In this document: positions 27,027 through 35,901 of the stretch, in pieces
How positions within the stretch are numbered: position 1 is the first letter of the stretch
Layout: every line of letters starts with the position of its first letter
DNA from: PLA5 sp040901705
GTDB taxonomy: Bacteria; Planctomycetota; Planctomycetia; Pirellulales; PLA5
Reading direction: 5' to 3'
Length of the DNA stretch: 64,000 nucleotides
Assembly (NCBI GenBank): GCA_040901705.1
Contig: JBBDYI010000290.1
Location: 1-64,000 of the forward strand
The notes under the pieces: generated by a model
What the model was told of the DNA's origin: nothing
Database searches by the model: none
The model's input: the letters and a program-made list of their open reading frames with translations, nothing else
Made by a program: the position numbers and the translations under genes

Positions 27027-28934
27027 ATGTTTTTTCCCGTTCGCAGCGCGGTCGAGGGCCGGCGTTGGACCGTTTCGTGCGTGCTATCGGCGGCGTGCTG
27101 TGTGGCGGTGACGATTCCGCAAATCGCAACGGCCCAGGACGTAAAAACCCACAACGCGACGCCACCGGCACACGGTTCGCTGTCGCGCGTCGGCTCGGAA
27201 CTGCGTTGGAATGGGAAGCCCGTCCATCTCGTCGGGCACTCCTATTACGGTCTGTTGGGCGACGAGGATTTCGATGCCGACGGCTATCTCGACGCGCTCG
27301 CCGCCCACAACGTCAATTTTACGCGTTTCTTTCTGATGTTGCCCTGGCCGGTGCATGAGGACGGCCGGCCGAATCTGCTGCCGTTTCACCGCGAGAACGG
27401 CAAGTACGACCTGCGCCGCTTCGACGAGAAGTGTTGGCGGCGACTGGAACATATCGTCGCGCGGGCGGAATCATTGGGGATCATCTGCCAGGTGTGCGCG
27501 TTCGACCGATGCGGCCTGTCGCGCGGCGATCGGCGAGCCTGGCCGAACAATCCTTACAACGCCGCGATCAATGCGAACGGACTGTTCGAGGACGGGCAGC
27601 GCGGATATCCGCCGTTCTGCGTCCTCGACGGCGCGGCTGCCGAAATCAACGCGGCGGTGCTGCGAAAGACGGTCGAGACGCTCGCCGCTCACGGCAACGT
27701 GATCTACGAGATCATCAACGAACCGTACGCCGAATTGGGACCGCTCCGTCCGTGGCACGCCTGGGCAAGCGGCGTTTTGCGCGAGGAATTCGACCGCCGC
27801 GGCGTGAGGTCGCCGGTCGTGGCGTCGACCGGATGGCACGCCGACGCCGTCGACCTGTTCTCGATGCACATGGCCGGCAGCGATCGGCACGTCGCGGCCG
27901 CGCTGGCCCAAAGCCGCCAAATCGAGCGGCCCCTCATCCTCTCCGACGACGGCGATATGAACTGCATGTTCAACCCGGACGTTACGCGGGCGTCGCTGCG
28001 CCGGGCGTTGGAAGAGGGCCAACATTTCGAGCACCTCGAATACAGTCTGGCGTTACAGCGCGAGGAAGAGCATCGGCGGGCGTCGCGGCTCGACGAGATG
28101 TCGGCGCTGGCCCAGATCAATCTGCGGGCGCTGGCCGAACGCGGCCAACCACTCGTGTCGCGCCCGGTGGTTCGCGGCAGCACGATCGCGGTCGACGGCG
28201 ACGGCCAAAGGCGATTGACCGCACGGATCGAGCGGGCCGAATTGGCCGCCGCCGCAACGGTCGAGTACAGCCACGACGGCGGCCGAACGTGGCGGCCCAT
28301 ATCGAGCGACCGCGCGGACGATCGGGTAACGTCGTCGCCGCTGCCCGTCGCGGAAGCGGCGCGTTGCCTGGCGCGGGTCGTTTGCACGGATGGTTCCGGG
28401 CGGCGCTGGCCGGGACCGTCCATGTATTATGGTCCGCTTGTGGCGGCATCGTTGCGCGTCGCCGAAGACGGGCGGCTGATCGAGGCCGGCTTGGCGCGAA
28501 TCCGGCCGCGACACGGCGACGGCGTGATGCGGTTCGCCAGCGTGAACGGCGCGGCTTGCCTGGAATTGGAACCGAAGCGGCGGGGAGATTACGCCTACTT
28601 TCGCTGCGAGGACGAGGCGCTGCGCGGCGCGAAAGCGAACCGCGACGCCGTTGTGACGGTTCGTTTCTTGGATCGCTCGCCGTCCGCCCGGTTGGTGGTC
28701 GAATACAACGGTTCCTCTGGCCCGTACACTTCGGCGGCGCCCGTGGCCACGAAGGGCGAGAACGCCTGGCGCGAGGTCGCGATCGCGCTGAGCGGATTTC
28801 GGCCGCAAGGCAAACAGAACGACGGCGCCGACTTCCGCCTCCGGCTCGACGGCGACCCGCTTCCGCTGGTGCTGCGAGAAGTCCGGTTGCGGTTCGACGG
28901 CCCTGTTCGCGGCGACGCGCTTCGCGACGAATAG
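27027..28934 (+). CDS. Exported GH5-like (TIM-barrel) protein with a beta-rich C-terminus
   Basis: 635 residues. A signal peptide (about 13-36, ending TATAQ-like) precedes a glycosidase-type barrel. WNGKPVHLVGHSYYGLL, VNFTRFFLMLPWP and VIYEIINEPYAELG give the Asn-Glu-Pro acid/base motif (Asn231-Glu232). At the strand-7 position, where GH5-clan enzymes carry the nucleophile Glu, the protein reads LILSDDGDMN (Asp307-Asp308). The C-terminal 230 residues are beta-rich, with a DGGRTWRPI repeat-like strand and a LVVEYNG domain, probably carbohydrate-binding. The substrate is unknown, and catalysis is uncertain because of the Asp. Confidence 0.7.
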   Translation: MFFPVRSAVEGRRWTVSCVLSAACCVAVTIPQIATAQDVKTHNATPPAHGSLSRVGSELRWNGKPVHLVGHSYYGLLGDEDFDADGYLDALAAHNVNFTRFFLMLPWPVHEDGRPNLLPFHRENGKYDLRRFDEKCWRRLEHIVARAESLGIICQVCAFDRCGLSRGDRRAWPNNPYNAAINANGLFEDGQRGYPPFCVLDGAAAEINAAVLRKTVETLAAHGNVIYEIINEPYAELGPLRPWHAWASGVLREEFDRRGVRSPVVASTGWHADAVDLFSMHMAGSDRHVAAALAQSRQIERPLILSDDGDMNCMFNPDVTRASLRRALEEGQHFEHLEYSLALQREEEHRRASRLDEMSALAQINLRALAERGQPLVSRPVVRGSTIAVDGDGQRRLTARIERAELAAAATVEYSHDGGRTWRPISSDRADDRVTSSPLPVAEAARCLARVVCTDGSGRRWPGPSMYYGPLVAASLRVAEDGRLIEAGLARIRPRHGDGVMRFASVNGAACLELEPKRRGDYAYFRCEDEALRGAKANRDAVVTVRFLDRSPSARLVVEYNGSSGPYTSAAPVATKGENAWREVAIALSGFRPQGKQNDGADFRLRLDGDPLPLVLREVRLRFDGPVRGDALRDE

Positions 28935-28946
28935 TTCTTTTCTTGA

Positions 28947-29099
28947 CACGGACCTGCGCTGCCGGCCAAGGCGATCATCGAAATGTACGGCGCTCGCTGG
29001 AACAACGAGACGACGTCCCCGGAAATGCGCAGCCATCTCGGCTTGGAAACCACTCGCGGCCGGCCTCGACAAACGGCTCCGCACGGCACCTCGGAATAA
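28947..29099 (+). pseudogene. DDE transposase scrap (IS4/IS701-like C-terminal piece)
   Basis: An in-frame stretch ending at the TAA at 29097-29099 encodes IIEMYGARWNNETTSPEMRS and then HLGLETTRGRPRQTAP. This is the strongly conserved C-terminal block of IS4/IS701-type transposases (RW-IE-TF-E-R-HLGLETTRGR-T). Only about 45 codons survive, opened by a stop at 28944. It is too short for most gene callers. No inverted repeats are left. It lies between the glycosidase-like gene and the kinase. Confidence 0.75.
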
Positions 29100-29102
29100 G
29101 CG

Positions 29103-30347
29103 TTAAGCTTCGACCGGCAAACTATCTTCGACGGCGCTTGCCGGCAGCGTCATCACGATCGTCGTGCCCCGCCCCGGTTCGCTCATTACCGCGATCTGTC
29201 CGCCGTGGTCGGTGACGATCCGCCATGCAACGCAGAGGCCGAAGCCGAGACCGCGTCCCGCTTCGCGGCCGGAGAAGAATGGGTCGAACAGATGGGCCTG
29301 CTCGCGGGGCGTGAAGCCGGGGCCGTCGTCGACGACGGTTATTTCGACCATCTGCTCGACGAGACCGTCCGCGTTGGTGCGGCTGGGAACTTGCTTGGGA
29401 ATTTGACCGCGACTTTGGCTGGGAATCCGGCGGCCAAGCTGGCGGCGAAATTCGCCGGGGCGTTCTTCGGTCGCGGCGGAGTTGAGTGCGGCGGCGGAAA
29501 CGATCCTGGCATCGACGTCGACGTTGCCGCCGGCCGCCACGGCTTCGATGGCGTTGCGAACGACGGATTTGACGGCGACGCCGAGTTGCGCCGCGTCGAC
29601 GGTGACCGGCAGCGGAGTTTCGCCGACCCCACATGCGAGCCGTGTGGCTTGAGCGGCGGCCATTGCCGAGAGCTCTTCGACGACGCGGCGGACGACGGCG
29701 GCGGCGTCGAGTTGGGAAACGACGAGTTGCGGCGGTCGGGCGAAGAGCATCAGGTCGGCGATCATTTCGTGCGCCCGCATCGCCTGACGATTGATCGTGG
29801 CGAGCATGCGTCGCCGCTCGGCGGCGGTTTCGTCGCGGAGCAGCGTTTGCGCTCGGGCCGAGATATTGGCGAGCGGATTGTTGATCTCGTGGCCCGCACC
29901 GTAGGCGAATTCCTTGAGGGCGTCGACCTTGGCGGCGGCCAGCGCGTCGTCGAAGGATCGCTGGTCCGCGTCTTGCTGGGCAAATTGCCGGGCGACTGCG
30001 GCCAATCGCGTCCGCCACGCTTCGTTCAGGGGAAGCTGGCCGGCGTCGGACGAATTGTTCGCCGGCTCAGCGGAGAGCGCGAGTAGGAAATCGGCGAGGC
30101 GTTCGGCGACGCGCGCGTCGAGATTTGCGTCCGCGTTGGCGACGCGGCCGGCCGTTCGTGGATCGTCGTTGCCCGCCGCCCAATGTTCGGCCCAGCGTTG
30201 TAGAGCGGCGTCGCCGGCGAGAGCGCGCTGCACGAGTTCGCGGCGTCGCCGAACGTCAATGCAAAACGCCGCGTCGAGCAACGTCGACGCGGCGTCTTCG
30301 TCGTTTGGTTTTCTCGCGCCGGTCTTTGTGCGAGGCGCTTTAGCCAT
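29103..30347 (-). CDS. Soluble sensor histidine kinase
   Basis: 414 residues with no membrane segment. The dimerisation/phosphoacceptor helix has GAGHEINNPLANI (His in the H box, about residue 154). The ATPase domain has VVRNAIEAV (N box), VDDGPGF (G1) and FDPFFSGREAGRGLGFGLCVAWRI (F/G2). Between the N and G1 boxes lies an extra 45-residue segment rich in Arg, Gln and Pro (RRQLGRRIPSQSRGQIPKQV), not seen in standard kinases and low in complexity. The N-terminal 140 residues are Ala/Arg-rich with no recognised sensor domain. It lies downstream of the HTH-receiver gene at 30473-31054, its likely partner. Confidence 0.88.
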   Translation of the reverse strand: MAKAPRTKTGARKPNDEDAASTLLDAAFCIDVRRRRELVQRALAGDAALQRWAEHWAAGNDDPRTAGRVANADANLDARVAERLADFLLALSAEPANNSSDAGQLPLNEAWRTRLAAVARQFAQQDADQRSFDDALAAAKVDALKEFAYGAGHEINNPLANISARAQTLLRDETAAERRRMLATINRQAMRAHEMIADLMLFARPPQLVVSQLDAAAVVRRVVEELSAMAAAQATRLACGVGETPLPVTVDAAQLGVAVKSVVRNAIEAVAAGGNVDVDARIVSAAALNSAATEERPGEFRRQLGRRIPSQSRGQIPKQVPSRTNADGLVEQMVEITVVDDGPGFTPREQAHLFDPFFSGREAGRGLGFGLCVAWRIVTDHGGQIAVMSEPGRGTTIVMTLPASAVEDSLPVEA

Positions 30348-30375
30348 GAGTCATTCGCGTGCCGGTCGTGCGGCG

Positions 30376-30462
30376 GGGTGGCGCGGGCGGCTCGTCCACC
30401 CGTGCCGCAATTTGACTCACCGCGAACGCTCGGCACGGGCGGACGAGCCACCCGCGCCACCC
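30376..30462. repeat. Palindromic intergenic repeat, family B
   Basis: Two 32-base arms (30376-30407 and 30431-30462) are inverted copies with two mismatches, with a 23-base loop. The arm core is GGGTGGCGCGGG, CGGCTCGTCC, then the CCCGTGCCG region. A 14-base piece of the same arm (GCGGGTGGCTCGTC) appears at 31093-31106 on the other side of the regulator gene. It lies in the transcript between the response regulator and kinase and would form a very stable hairpin there. There is no T-run. Confidence 0.88.
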
Positions 30463-30472
30463 TTGGCGAGCC

Positions 30473-31054
30473 TTATGCGATGACCGGCTTTTCGATGTCC
30501 AGCAATGCACAGACCCGTTCCAACAGCGCGTCGACCTCGAACGGCTTCCGCATGAAGTCGTCCGCGCCGGCGGCTTGCAGGTCCTTGACCTTTTCGTCCT
30601 CGACCATGCCGGAAATGCAGATGATCTTCACGTCGTCGGTCGTCTTGTCGCTGCGGACACGTTGGCAAACTTCCTTGCCGTTGATATCGGGCAGCATCAC
30701 GTCCAGGACGATCGTGTCGGGGCGATATTCCTTGACCAACATGCCGGCGTCGAAGCCGTTGTTGGCCGTCTTGATTTCGAATCGGCCGTCCCGCTCGAAC
30801 ACGTCGCTGATCAGTTCGACCAACTCTTGATCGTCGTCGACGATCAGGATTTTGCGTTTGCCGCTTTCCAGCGCGTCGGTCGGGATGCCGTTGTCGCGCA
30901 TAAAGTGCATCAGTTCGGCCCGCGGGATGCGGCGGAAACGGCTCCCCGGCACGCGAAATCCCTTGAGCTGGCCGGAGTCGAAGCAGCGGATAATCGTCTG
31001 CTGGCTGACCTTGCAGATTTTCGCCGCTTCGCCCGTCGTAAAGACCGTTTTCAT
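30473..31054 (-). CDS. Receiver protein with N-terminal excisionase-type HTH
   Basis: 193 residues. Residues 1-55 form a MerR/excisionase-like winged helix (FTTGEAAKICKVSQQTIIRCFDSGQLKGFRVPGSRFRRIPRAEL). Residues 67-190 form a CheY-like receiver with Asp73-75, phosphoacceptor Asp118 (VLDVMLPD) and Lys170 (MRKPF). DNA binding at the N-terminus and the receiver at the C-terminus is the reverse of the common order; it is known from planctomycetes and a few other groups. GGAG lies upstream of the ATG. With the kinase at 29103 it forms a probable two-component pair. Confidence 0.88.
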   Translation of the reverse strand: MKTVFTTGEAAKICKVSQQTIIRCFDSGQLKGFRVPGSRFRRIPRAELMHFMRDNGIPTDALESGKRKILIVDDDQELVELISDVFERDGRFEIKTANNGFDAGMLVKEYRPDTIVLDVMLPDINGKEVCQRVRSDKTTDDVKIICISGMVEDEKVKDLQAAGADDFMRKPFEVDALLERVCALLDIEKPVIA

Positions 31055-31600
31055 GCGATTGCTCTCCCTAGCCTTGGAAATGCCCTTTCTGGGCGGGTGG
31101 CTCGTCTCCGGTCAGACGTGAAGAACGTCCGGCGACGGCGCTTGACTCCTCGAAACACGACAACAGGTCATCCTTGCCGCTGCGGTCGCCGGGGAGAGCG
31201 AATTCGCTCACGACGGCGGGCCGTGCGTGTTCTCCTCACGTTAGGGCATTCCGAAGCGAGCGACTGGCGACTCCGCCCCGTATGCCCCGAGGCCGCAAAA
31301 GCATCATCCTGCGGCGCTCGCATAACCGGCAATTTCGCCCGCTTCTACCAAGCTTGCCGGAATTGCCGTACACGCGAATTATAGCCATCTTCCAAAACGA
31401 GTCAACATCGGTATTCGTGTCGTAACTCGTTGTGAAATATCGCGTTACGCGAATTGCAATAAGGTGGGTCGAGCGTCAAAGTGCGACGATGGGGCAATTT
31501 CGTCGCCGCAGCGACCGGCGATCCACGAGTGGTTTGGCTCGTGCTTGACGCCCGAATTAGCGATCGCCGGGTCGACGAAACGTAGCCGGAGCGATGCCGA
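31055..31600. other. Gap between mutS and the HTH-receiver gene
   Basis: 546 bases. A family B repeat fragment lies at 31093-31106. The stretch 31370-31470 is distinctly AT-richer than the surroundings and is the likely promoter zone for the minus-strand HTH-receiver gene, but no confident -35/-10 pair can be named. No coding frame with recognisable content is visible. Confidence 0.4.
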
Positions 31601-34456
31601 TCATGAACGCGCCGGCGCGGCTTTTTCCGCCAGTTCGTCCTGCCAGGCCTTGAGCTTGGCCAACGCGGCCATCGGCGTCAGGTCGTCGATGTCCAGCTCG
31701 CGCAGCTCGTCGAGCAACGGGTGCTCGGCGGGGCCGAACAGCGTGAGTTGGATATCTCCGGCGCGGCGGCGGTCGGCCCGCGCCAGCTTCGAGCGGCCGT
31801 CGCGGTCGAGATGCTCGTCTTCGAGTTGGGCGAGGATTTGCTTGGCCCGTTCGTTCACTCTACGCGGCACGCCGGCCAGTCGCGCGACGTGGATGCCGTA
31901 GCTCTTGTCGGCCGCGCCGCCGATGATCTTATGCAGGAACACAACGTCGTCCTGCCATTCGCGGACCGCCACGTTCAAGTTTCGCACGCCGGCGAGCGAA
32001 TCGGCCAGTTCCGTCAGTTCGTGATAGTGCGTGGCGAACAGCGTCCGGCAGCCGACGGCGTCGTGCAGGTGCTCGACGATCGCCCAGGCCAGCGCCAAGC
32101 CGTCGTAAGTGCTTGTGCCGCGGCCGATTTCGTCGAGGATCACCAGACTACGCGGCGTGGCGTTGTGGAGAATCCGCGCCGTCTCGGTCATCTCGACCAT
32201 GAACGTGCTCTGGCCGCGCGACAACTCATCGCTCGCGCCGACGCGGGCGAAAATTCGGTCGGCCACGCCGATCGTCGCACATTTCGCCGGCACGAAACTG
32301 CCGGCCTGGGCCATCAGCGTCAGCAGGGCGACCTGGCGGATGTAGGTGCTCTTGCCGGCCATGTTCGGACCGGTGATGAGCAGAATCCTCGCCGACGCTT
32401 TTTCGTCCGCGCCATACGCCATCCCGTTACCGGCGCTACGGATACGGCGCGAATTCGTGCCGGAAAAATGCGGCGATGGCGGCGCGATGCCGGTGCCGTT
32501 TGGGTCGCCGTTGGAGTCGCTTGCCGCGTCGAGTCGGCGAAGAGATTCGCCTGCCACCGTTTCGGCTTCTTCGCCGGATTCGGCCGATTTCGCGCTGCCG
32601 GCTATCTCTTCGATCCCAGCCAGCGTATCGTTCGGTACGAACGTCCCCGCCGCCTCGGTGACGTCGAGCACCGGATGCCGGCCGTCGATGATGTTGAGCA
32701 TCGGCTCCTCAACGACGACCGGCCGGCAGTACCCTCGCTCGCGGGCCAGCGAAGCCAGCGCCGAAAGCACGTCGATCTCCGCCAGAGCGGCCGCGGTCGA
32801 TTGCAGCGATCTGCCCGTCGCCTGCACGGCGTCGCGCAATTGCACGAACAGCTCGTATTCCAGTTCCTTGGCGTTCTCGTCCGCCGACAGCACTTTCTCC
32901 TCATACTCCTTCAACTCCGGCGTGATGTACCGTTCGGAGTTCTTGATCGTCTGTTTGCGGATGTAGTGCTGCGGCACTTTGTCGCGATGCGTGTTCGTCA
33001 CCTCCAGGTAATAGCCGAACACCTTGTTGAAGCCGACCTTCAGGCTCGTGATGCCGCTCGTGGCGATCTGTTCGGCCTGATACGCGGCGATCCATTTCTT
33101 GCCGCCGACGGTCAAGTCGCGCAATTCGTCGAGTCGCTCGTTGAAGCCGCCGCGAATGAAGCCGCCGTCGCGCGGCGAAAGCGGGCAGTCGTCCGCCAGC
33201 GCCGCGTCGAGCTTTGCGCGGAGGTCCGGACAGAGGTCGAGCTGCGCTTCGAGCCGCGCGAGCAGCACGCTCTTGCGTCCGGCGAGTTTCGCTTTCAAGC
33301 TCGGCAGCCCGCGCAGCGTCCGGCCGATGAAGCTCAAGTCGCGCGGACTTGCCCGGCCGGTCGTGACGCGGGCCAGCAGCCGCTGGAGGTCGTATACCTT
33401 TTTTAGCTGCTCGGCCAGCGCCGTGGTCAGCGCCGCATCGGCGACCAGTTCCGCCACGGCGTCGAGCCGTTCGTCGATCGACTTGACGTCGGTGAGCGGC
33501 GCCGCGAGCCACTCGGCCAACCGCCGCGAACCCATCGGCGTCGCCGTGCGATCCATCACGGCGAGCAGCGACCCGTCGCGGCGGCCATCGCGCATCGTGC
33601 GCGTGATTTCCAGGCTCCGCCACGTGGCCTCGTCGATTTCCAGCGAATTGCCCGGCCGATACGGCGCGAGGTGGTCGATATGCGCGAGCGAGGCCTTCTG
33701 CGTTTCGGCCAGGTAATCGAGCACCGCGCCGGCCGCGCGAATTGCCGGTCCGTCGGCCTCGCCGAATCCAAACCCGTCGAGCGACTTGGTGGCGAAGTGT
33801 TTGGTGAGCGTATCCGTAGCCGAGGCGAGTGCAAACGCCCAGGCCGGTCGCCGCGTGACGGTCAGTTCTTCCGCCACGTGTCGCGGCAACGGCTCGGCCT
33901 CTTCGGCGAGCAAACATTCCGCCGCGCCGATGCGGGCCAGTTCGTCGGCCAATCGCCGCGGTTCGATCACGGCCGCCTGAAACCGCCCGGTCGACAATTC
34001 GACCCACGCCAGCCCCATCGCGGCCGGCCCGGCAGTTGGCGTCGCTTTCTTTGCCGTCACCGAATCGACCACAACCGCGGCCAGGAAGTTGCTTTCGCGC
34101 GGATCGAGCAACGCATCGTCGGTCAGCGTGCCCGGCGTGACGATCCGCGTCACCTCGCGGCGGACCAGACCCTTGGCCTTCTTCGGGTCTTCGACTTGAT
34201 CGCAAATGCCGACGCGATAGCCGCACTTGATCAGCTTGCCGAGGTAGTTTTCGAGCTGATGATAGGGAAAGCCGGCCATCGCCGTGGCGCCTTCGCCTTT
34301 TTCGCGGCTGGTGAGCGTCAGTCCCAGCACGCGGGCGGCCGTCTTAGCGTCGTCGTGAAACAGTTCGTAGAAATCGCCCATGCGAAACAGCAGAATCGCC
34401 TCGGGACACGCCCGTTTGGCGTCCTCATACTGTTGCATCATCGGCGTAGCAGCCAT
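31601..34456 (-). CDS. mutS: DNA mismatch repair protein MutS
   Basis: 951 residues, longer than the usual 850-880. The N-terminal mismatch-recognition loop FRMGDFYELF is present, followed by connector, lever and clamp domains. The ATPase has Walker A GPNMAGKST and Walker B VILDEIGRGTSTYDG. The surplus is mainly an insertion of about 80 residues, rich in Ser, Glu, Gly and Ala, encoded by about 32385-32620, between TFVPNDT and ILLITGPNMAGKST. Homologues have only about 15 residues there. The start at 34456 (MAATPMMQQYEDAK) has GGAGAAGG just upstream and matches family N-termini; Met at 34483 is in frame but less likely. No mutL is nearby. Confidence 0.95.
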   Translation of the reverse strand: MAATPMMQQYEDAKRACPEAILLFRMGDFYELFHDDAKTAARVLGLTLTSREKGEGATAMAGFPYHQLENYLGKLIKCGYRVGICDQVEDPKKAKGLVRREVTRIVTPGTLTDDALLDPRESNFLAAVVVDSVTAKKATPTAGPAAMGLAWVELSTGRFQAAVIEPRRLADELARIGAAECLLAEEAEPLPRHVAEELTVTRRPAWAFALASATDTLTKHFATKSLDGFGFGEADGPAIRAAGAVLDYLAETQKASLAHIDHLAPYRPGNSLEIDEATWRSLEITRTMRDGRRDGSLLAVMDRTATPMGSRRLAEWLAAPLTDVKSIDERLDAVAELVADAALTTALAEQLKKVYDLQRLLARVTTGRASPRDLSFIGRTLRGLPSLKAKLAGRKSVLLARLEAQLDLCPDLRAKLDAALADDCPLSPRDGGFIRGGFNERLDELRDLTVGGKKWIAAYQAEQIATSGITSLKVGFNKVFGYYLEVTNTHRDKVPQHYIRKQTIKNSERYITPELKEYEEKVLSADENAKELEYELFVQLRDAVQATGRSLQSTAAALAEIDVLSALASLARERGYCRPVVVEEPMLNIIDGRHPVLDVTEAAGTFVPNDTLAGIEEIAGSAKSAESGEEAETVAGESLRRLDAASDSNGDPNGTGIAPPSPHFSGTNSRRIRSAGNGMAYGADEKASARILLITGPNMAGKSTYIRQVALLTLMAQAGSFVPAKCATIGVADRIFARVGASDELSRGQSTFMVEMTETARILHNATPRSLVILDEIGRGTSTYDGLALAWAIVEHLHDAVGCRTLFATHYHELTELADSLAGVRNLNVAVREWQDDVVFLHKIIGGAADKSYGIHVARLAGVPRRVNERAKQILAQLEDEHLDRDGRSKLARADRRRAGDIQLTLFGPAEHPLLDELRELDIDDLTPMAALAKLKAWQDELAEKAAPARS

Positions 34457-34512
34457 GCCCTTCTCCCGCGATCCCGCCTGCATTCCTCCGGCCTGTGCAG
34501 CCTACGGGCTAC

Positions 34513-35256
34513 TCACCTCATCAACGGCCTGATCGGCGAGACTGTCGGCGCTTTCTCCGCCGGCTCGCTGGGTGGAGGAATCATCGGCCAACCCATCACC
34601 AGCGCGAGCAAGATGCACACGATCACGTACACCATGTAGTGCATCACGGCGTTGCCGACGTCGAGATCGAAGCTCACCAGCGCGATGATGCCGCCGATGA
34701 TCAGGAACGGCGCGATCACGATCGCCGCCATAATCGGCTCGTCGCCCAGCCGCCGGTATTCGTCCGGCACCAGGGCGTAATACGCCAGCCAAAGCGCAAC
34801 GTATCCAACGGAGCATCCCAGCGCCCTGAGGATCACGTCCATGCCGCGGTGCGGTTCGAGCTCGTCGTTGCGGAGAAACGAGTAGGCGGCGATGGCCAGC
34901 GGCGGCGCGATCACCAGCGCTCCCGGCGCGAGCAGCAACCACGGGATATCGGTCTTGTCGTCGTACATCTGCCCGATGACAAACGCCAGCGCGAACGCCG
35001 CCACGACGCCCGCGACGATGCCGCCCAGCGCCACCTTGCTGAGCTTCGTCTCGGTCCGCTGGATCGGCTTGAGAACCAGCTTGCCCGAGGCGTCCTTCGT
35101 GCCCCCGTGGGCCCGGTCGTCGATCTTCACCTGCTGCTCAAGCTTCGGAATCGTGATCGGCTTCTTGCACTTCGGGCAAGGGCCTTTCTTGCCGGCGAAC
35201 TTGTCGCTGACTTGAAACCGCGCATGGCAGCTAGGACACGTAACGGGTATCGGCAT
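34513..35256 (-). CDS. Zinc-ribbon membrane protein of unknown function
   Basis: 247 residues. An N-terminal zinc ribbon (CPSCHARFQVSDKFAGKKGP then CPKCKK) is followed by a charged linker and about six hydrophobic segments (for example VALGGIVAGVVAAFALAFVIG, IMAAIVIAPFLIIGGIIALV and MVYVIVCILLALVMGWPMI). The start at 35256 (MPIPVTCPSC) puts the ribbon directly at the N-terminus. Proteins with this layout are common in planctomycetes, but I do not know a function. It lies upstream of mutS on the same strand, with a gap of about 60 bases. Confidence 0.75.
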   Translation of the reverse strand: MPIPVTCPSCHARFQVSDKFAGKKGPCPKCKKPITIPKLEQQVKIDDRAHGGTKDASGKLVLKPIQRTETKLSKVALGGIVAGVVAAFALAFVIGQMYDDKTDIPWLLLAPGALVIAPPLAIAAYSFLRNDELEPHRGMDVILRALGCSVGYVALWLAYYALVPDEYRRLGDEPIMAAIVIAPFLIIGGIIALVSFDLDVGNAVMHYMVYVIVCILLALVMGWPMIPPPSEPAEKAPTVSPIRPLMR

Positions 35257-35855
35257 CGAGCGTCTCGCGGTGGGCGCGGTGCGGGGACAAAGGGATAGGA
35301 AATTCCGAAGCGGACAGCGGCCCACAGAACGTACGCCGCGTCAGTTGCGGCGAACACCTCGTTTGCGTATCCGAACGCACTGCGTAGGGTGCTCTGCGAG
35401 CACCACGCAACCAGCGCCGCCACGCCCAAAGCGCAGACAACCAGCGGCCACCGCCAGCTGCGCTTCGCAAGGCCCCGTTCCGGTCGAAACCAACTGCCAA
35501 CGCCAATCGCGGCAAGCTTCCTAGTTTCGCAGACGCTCAGGGCAAGTCAAGCGCTTCGGCCGAGCGGTAGTGGTCTGATTAGTGTGTTGCGGGCCGGACG
35601 ACGCCTGATTAACGGTGGCCTGGAAGTCCGCCGGCAAATCCAACCCAACATAATTCAATTGAGCACAATGGCGGCCGCGACACAAATGGCAAAAAGGATC
35701 GGAAGTGGCTCAAATTGCCAGGCGCGCAAGAACAATCGCGCGAATTCCCTGAAAAATGAGCAGTGACATTACGAAAGAAGGCGAGTGGCTCACGCTTAAT
35801 TTTAAGGGGATTGCCTCATCGCACCCGCAAGTGTGCCATGAACAATTCCTGGCCT
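35257..35855. other. Left border region of the accessory island
   Basis: About 600 bases without a credible gene. 35384-35404 carries a single arm of palindromic repeat family C (TAGGGTGCTCTGCGAGCACC). From about 35560 on the sequence becomes noticeably AT-richer (for example 35640-35720 and 35740-35830). This marks the change from core to accessory DNA. Short overlapping minus-strand frames at 35127-35515 show no recognisable domain. Confidence 0.5.
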
Positions 35856-35889
35856 AACGGCGTGCGGGTTCGAGTCCCGTCGGGCAGCA
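35856..35889 (+). other. tRNA 3'-end remnant (possible attachment site)
   Basis: The sequence has a perfect T arm, GCGGG-TTCGAGT-CCCGT, followed by a seven-base acceptor 3' strand CGGGCAG and a discriminator. The 5' acceptor strand that would be needed (CTGCCCG), a D arm and an anticodon arm are absent upstream. This is the pattern left when an integrative element recombines into the 3' end of a tRNA gene. It stands immediately before the DUF4411 gene, where accessory genes begin. Confidence 0.6.
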
Positions 35890-35901
35890 TTGCGGAAATC
35901 G

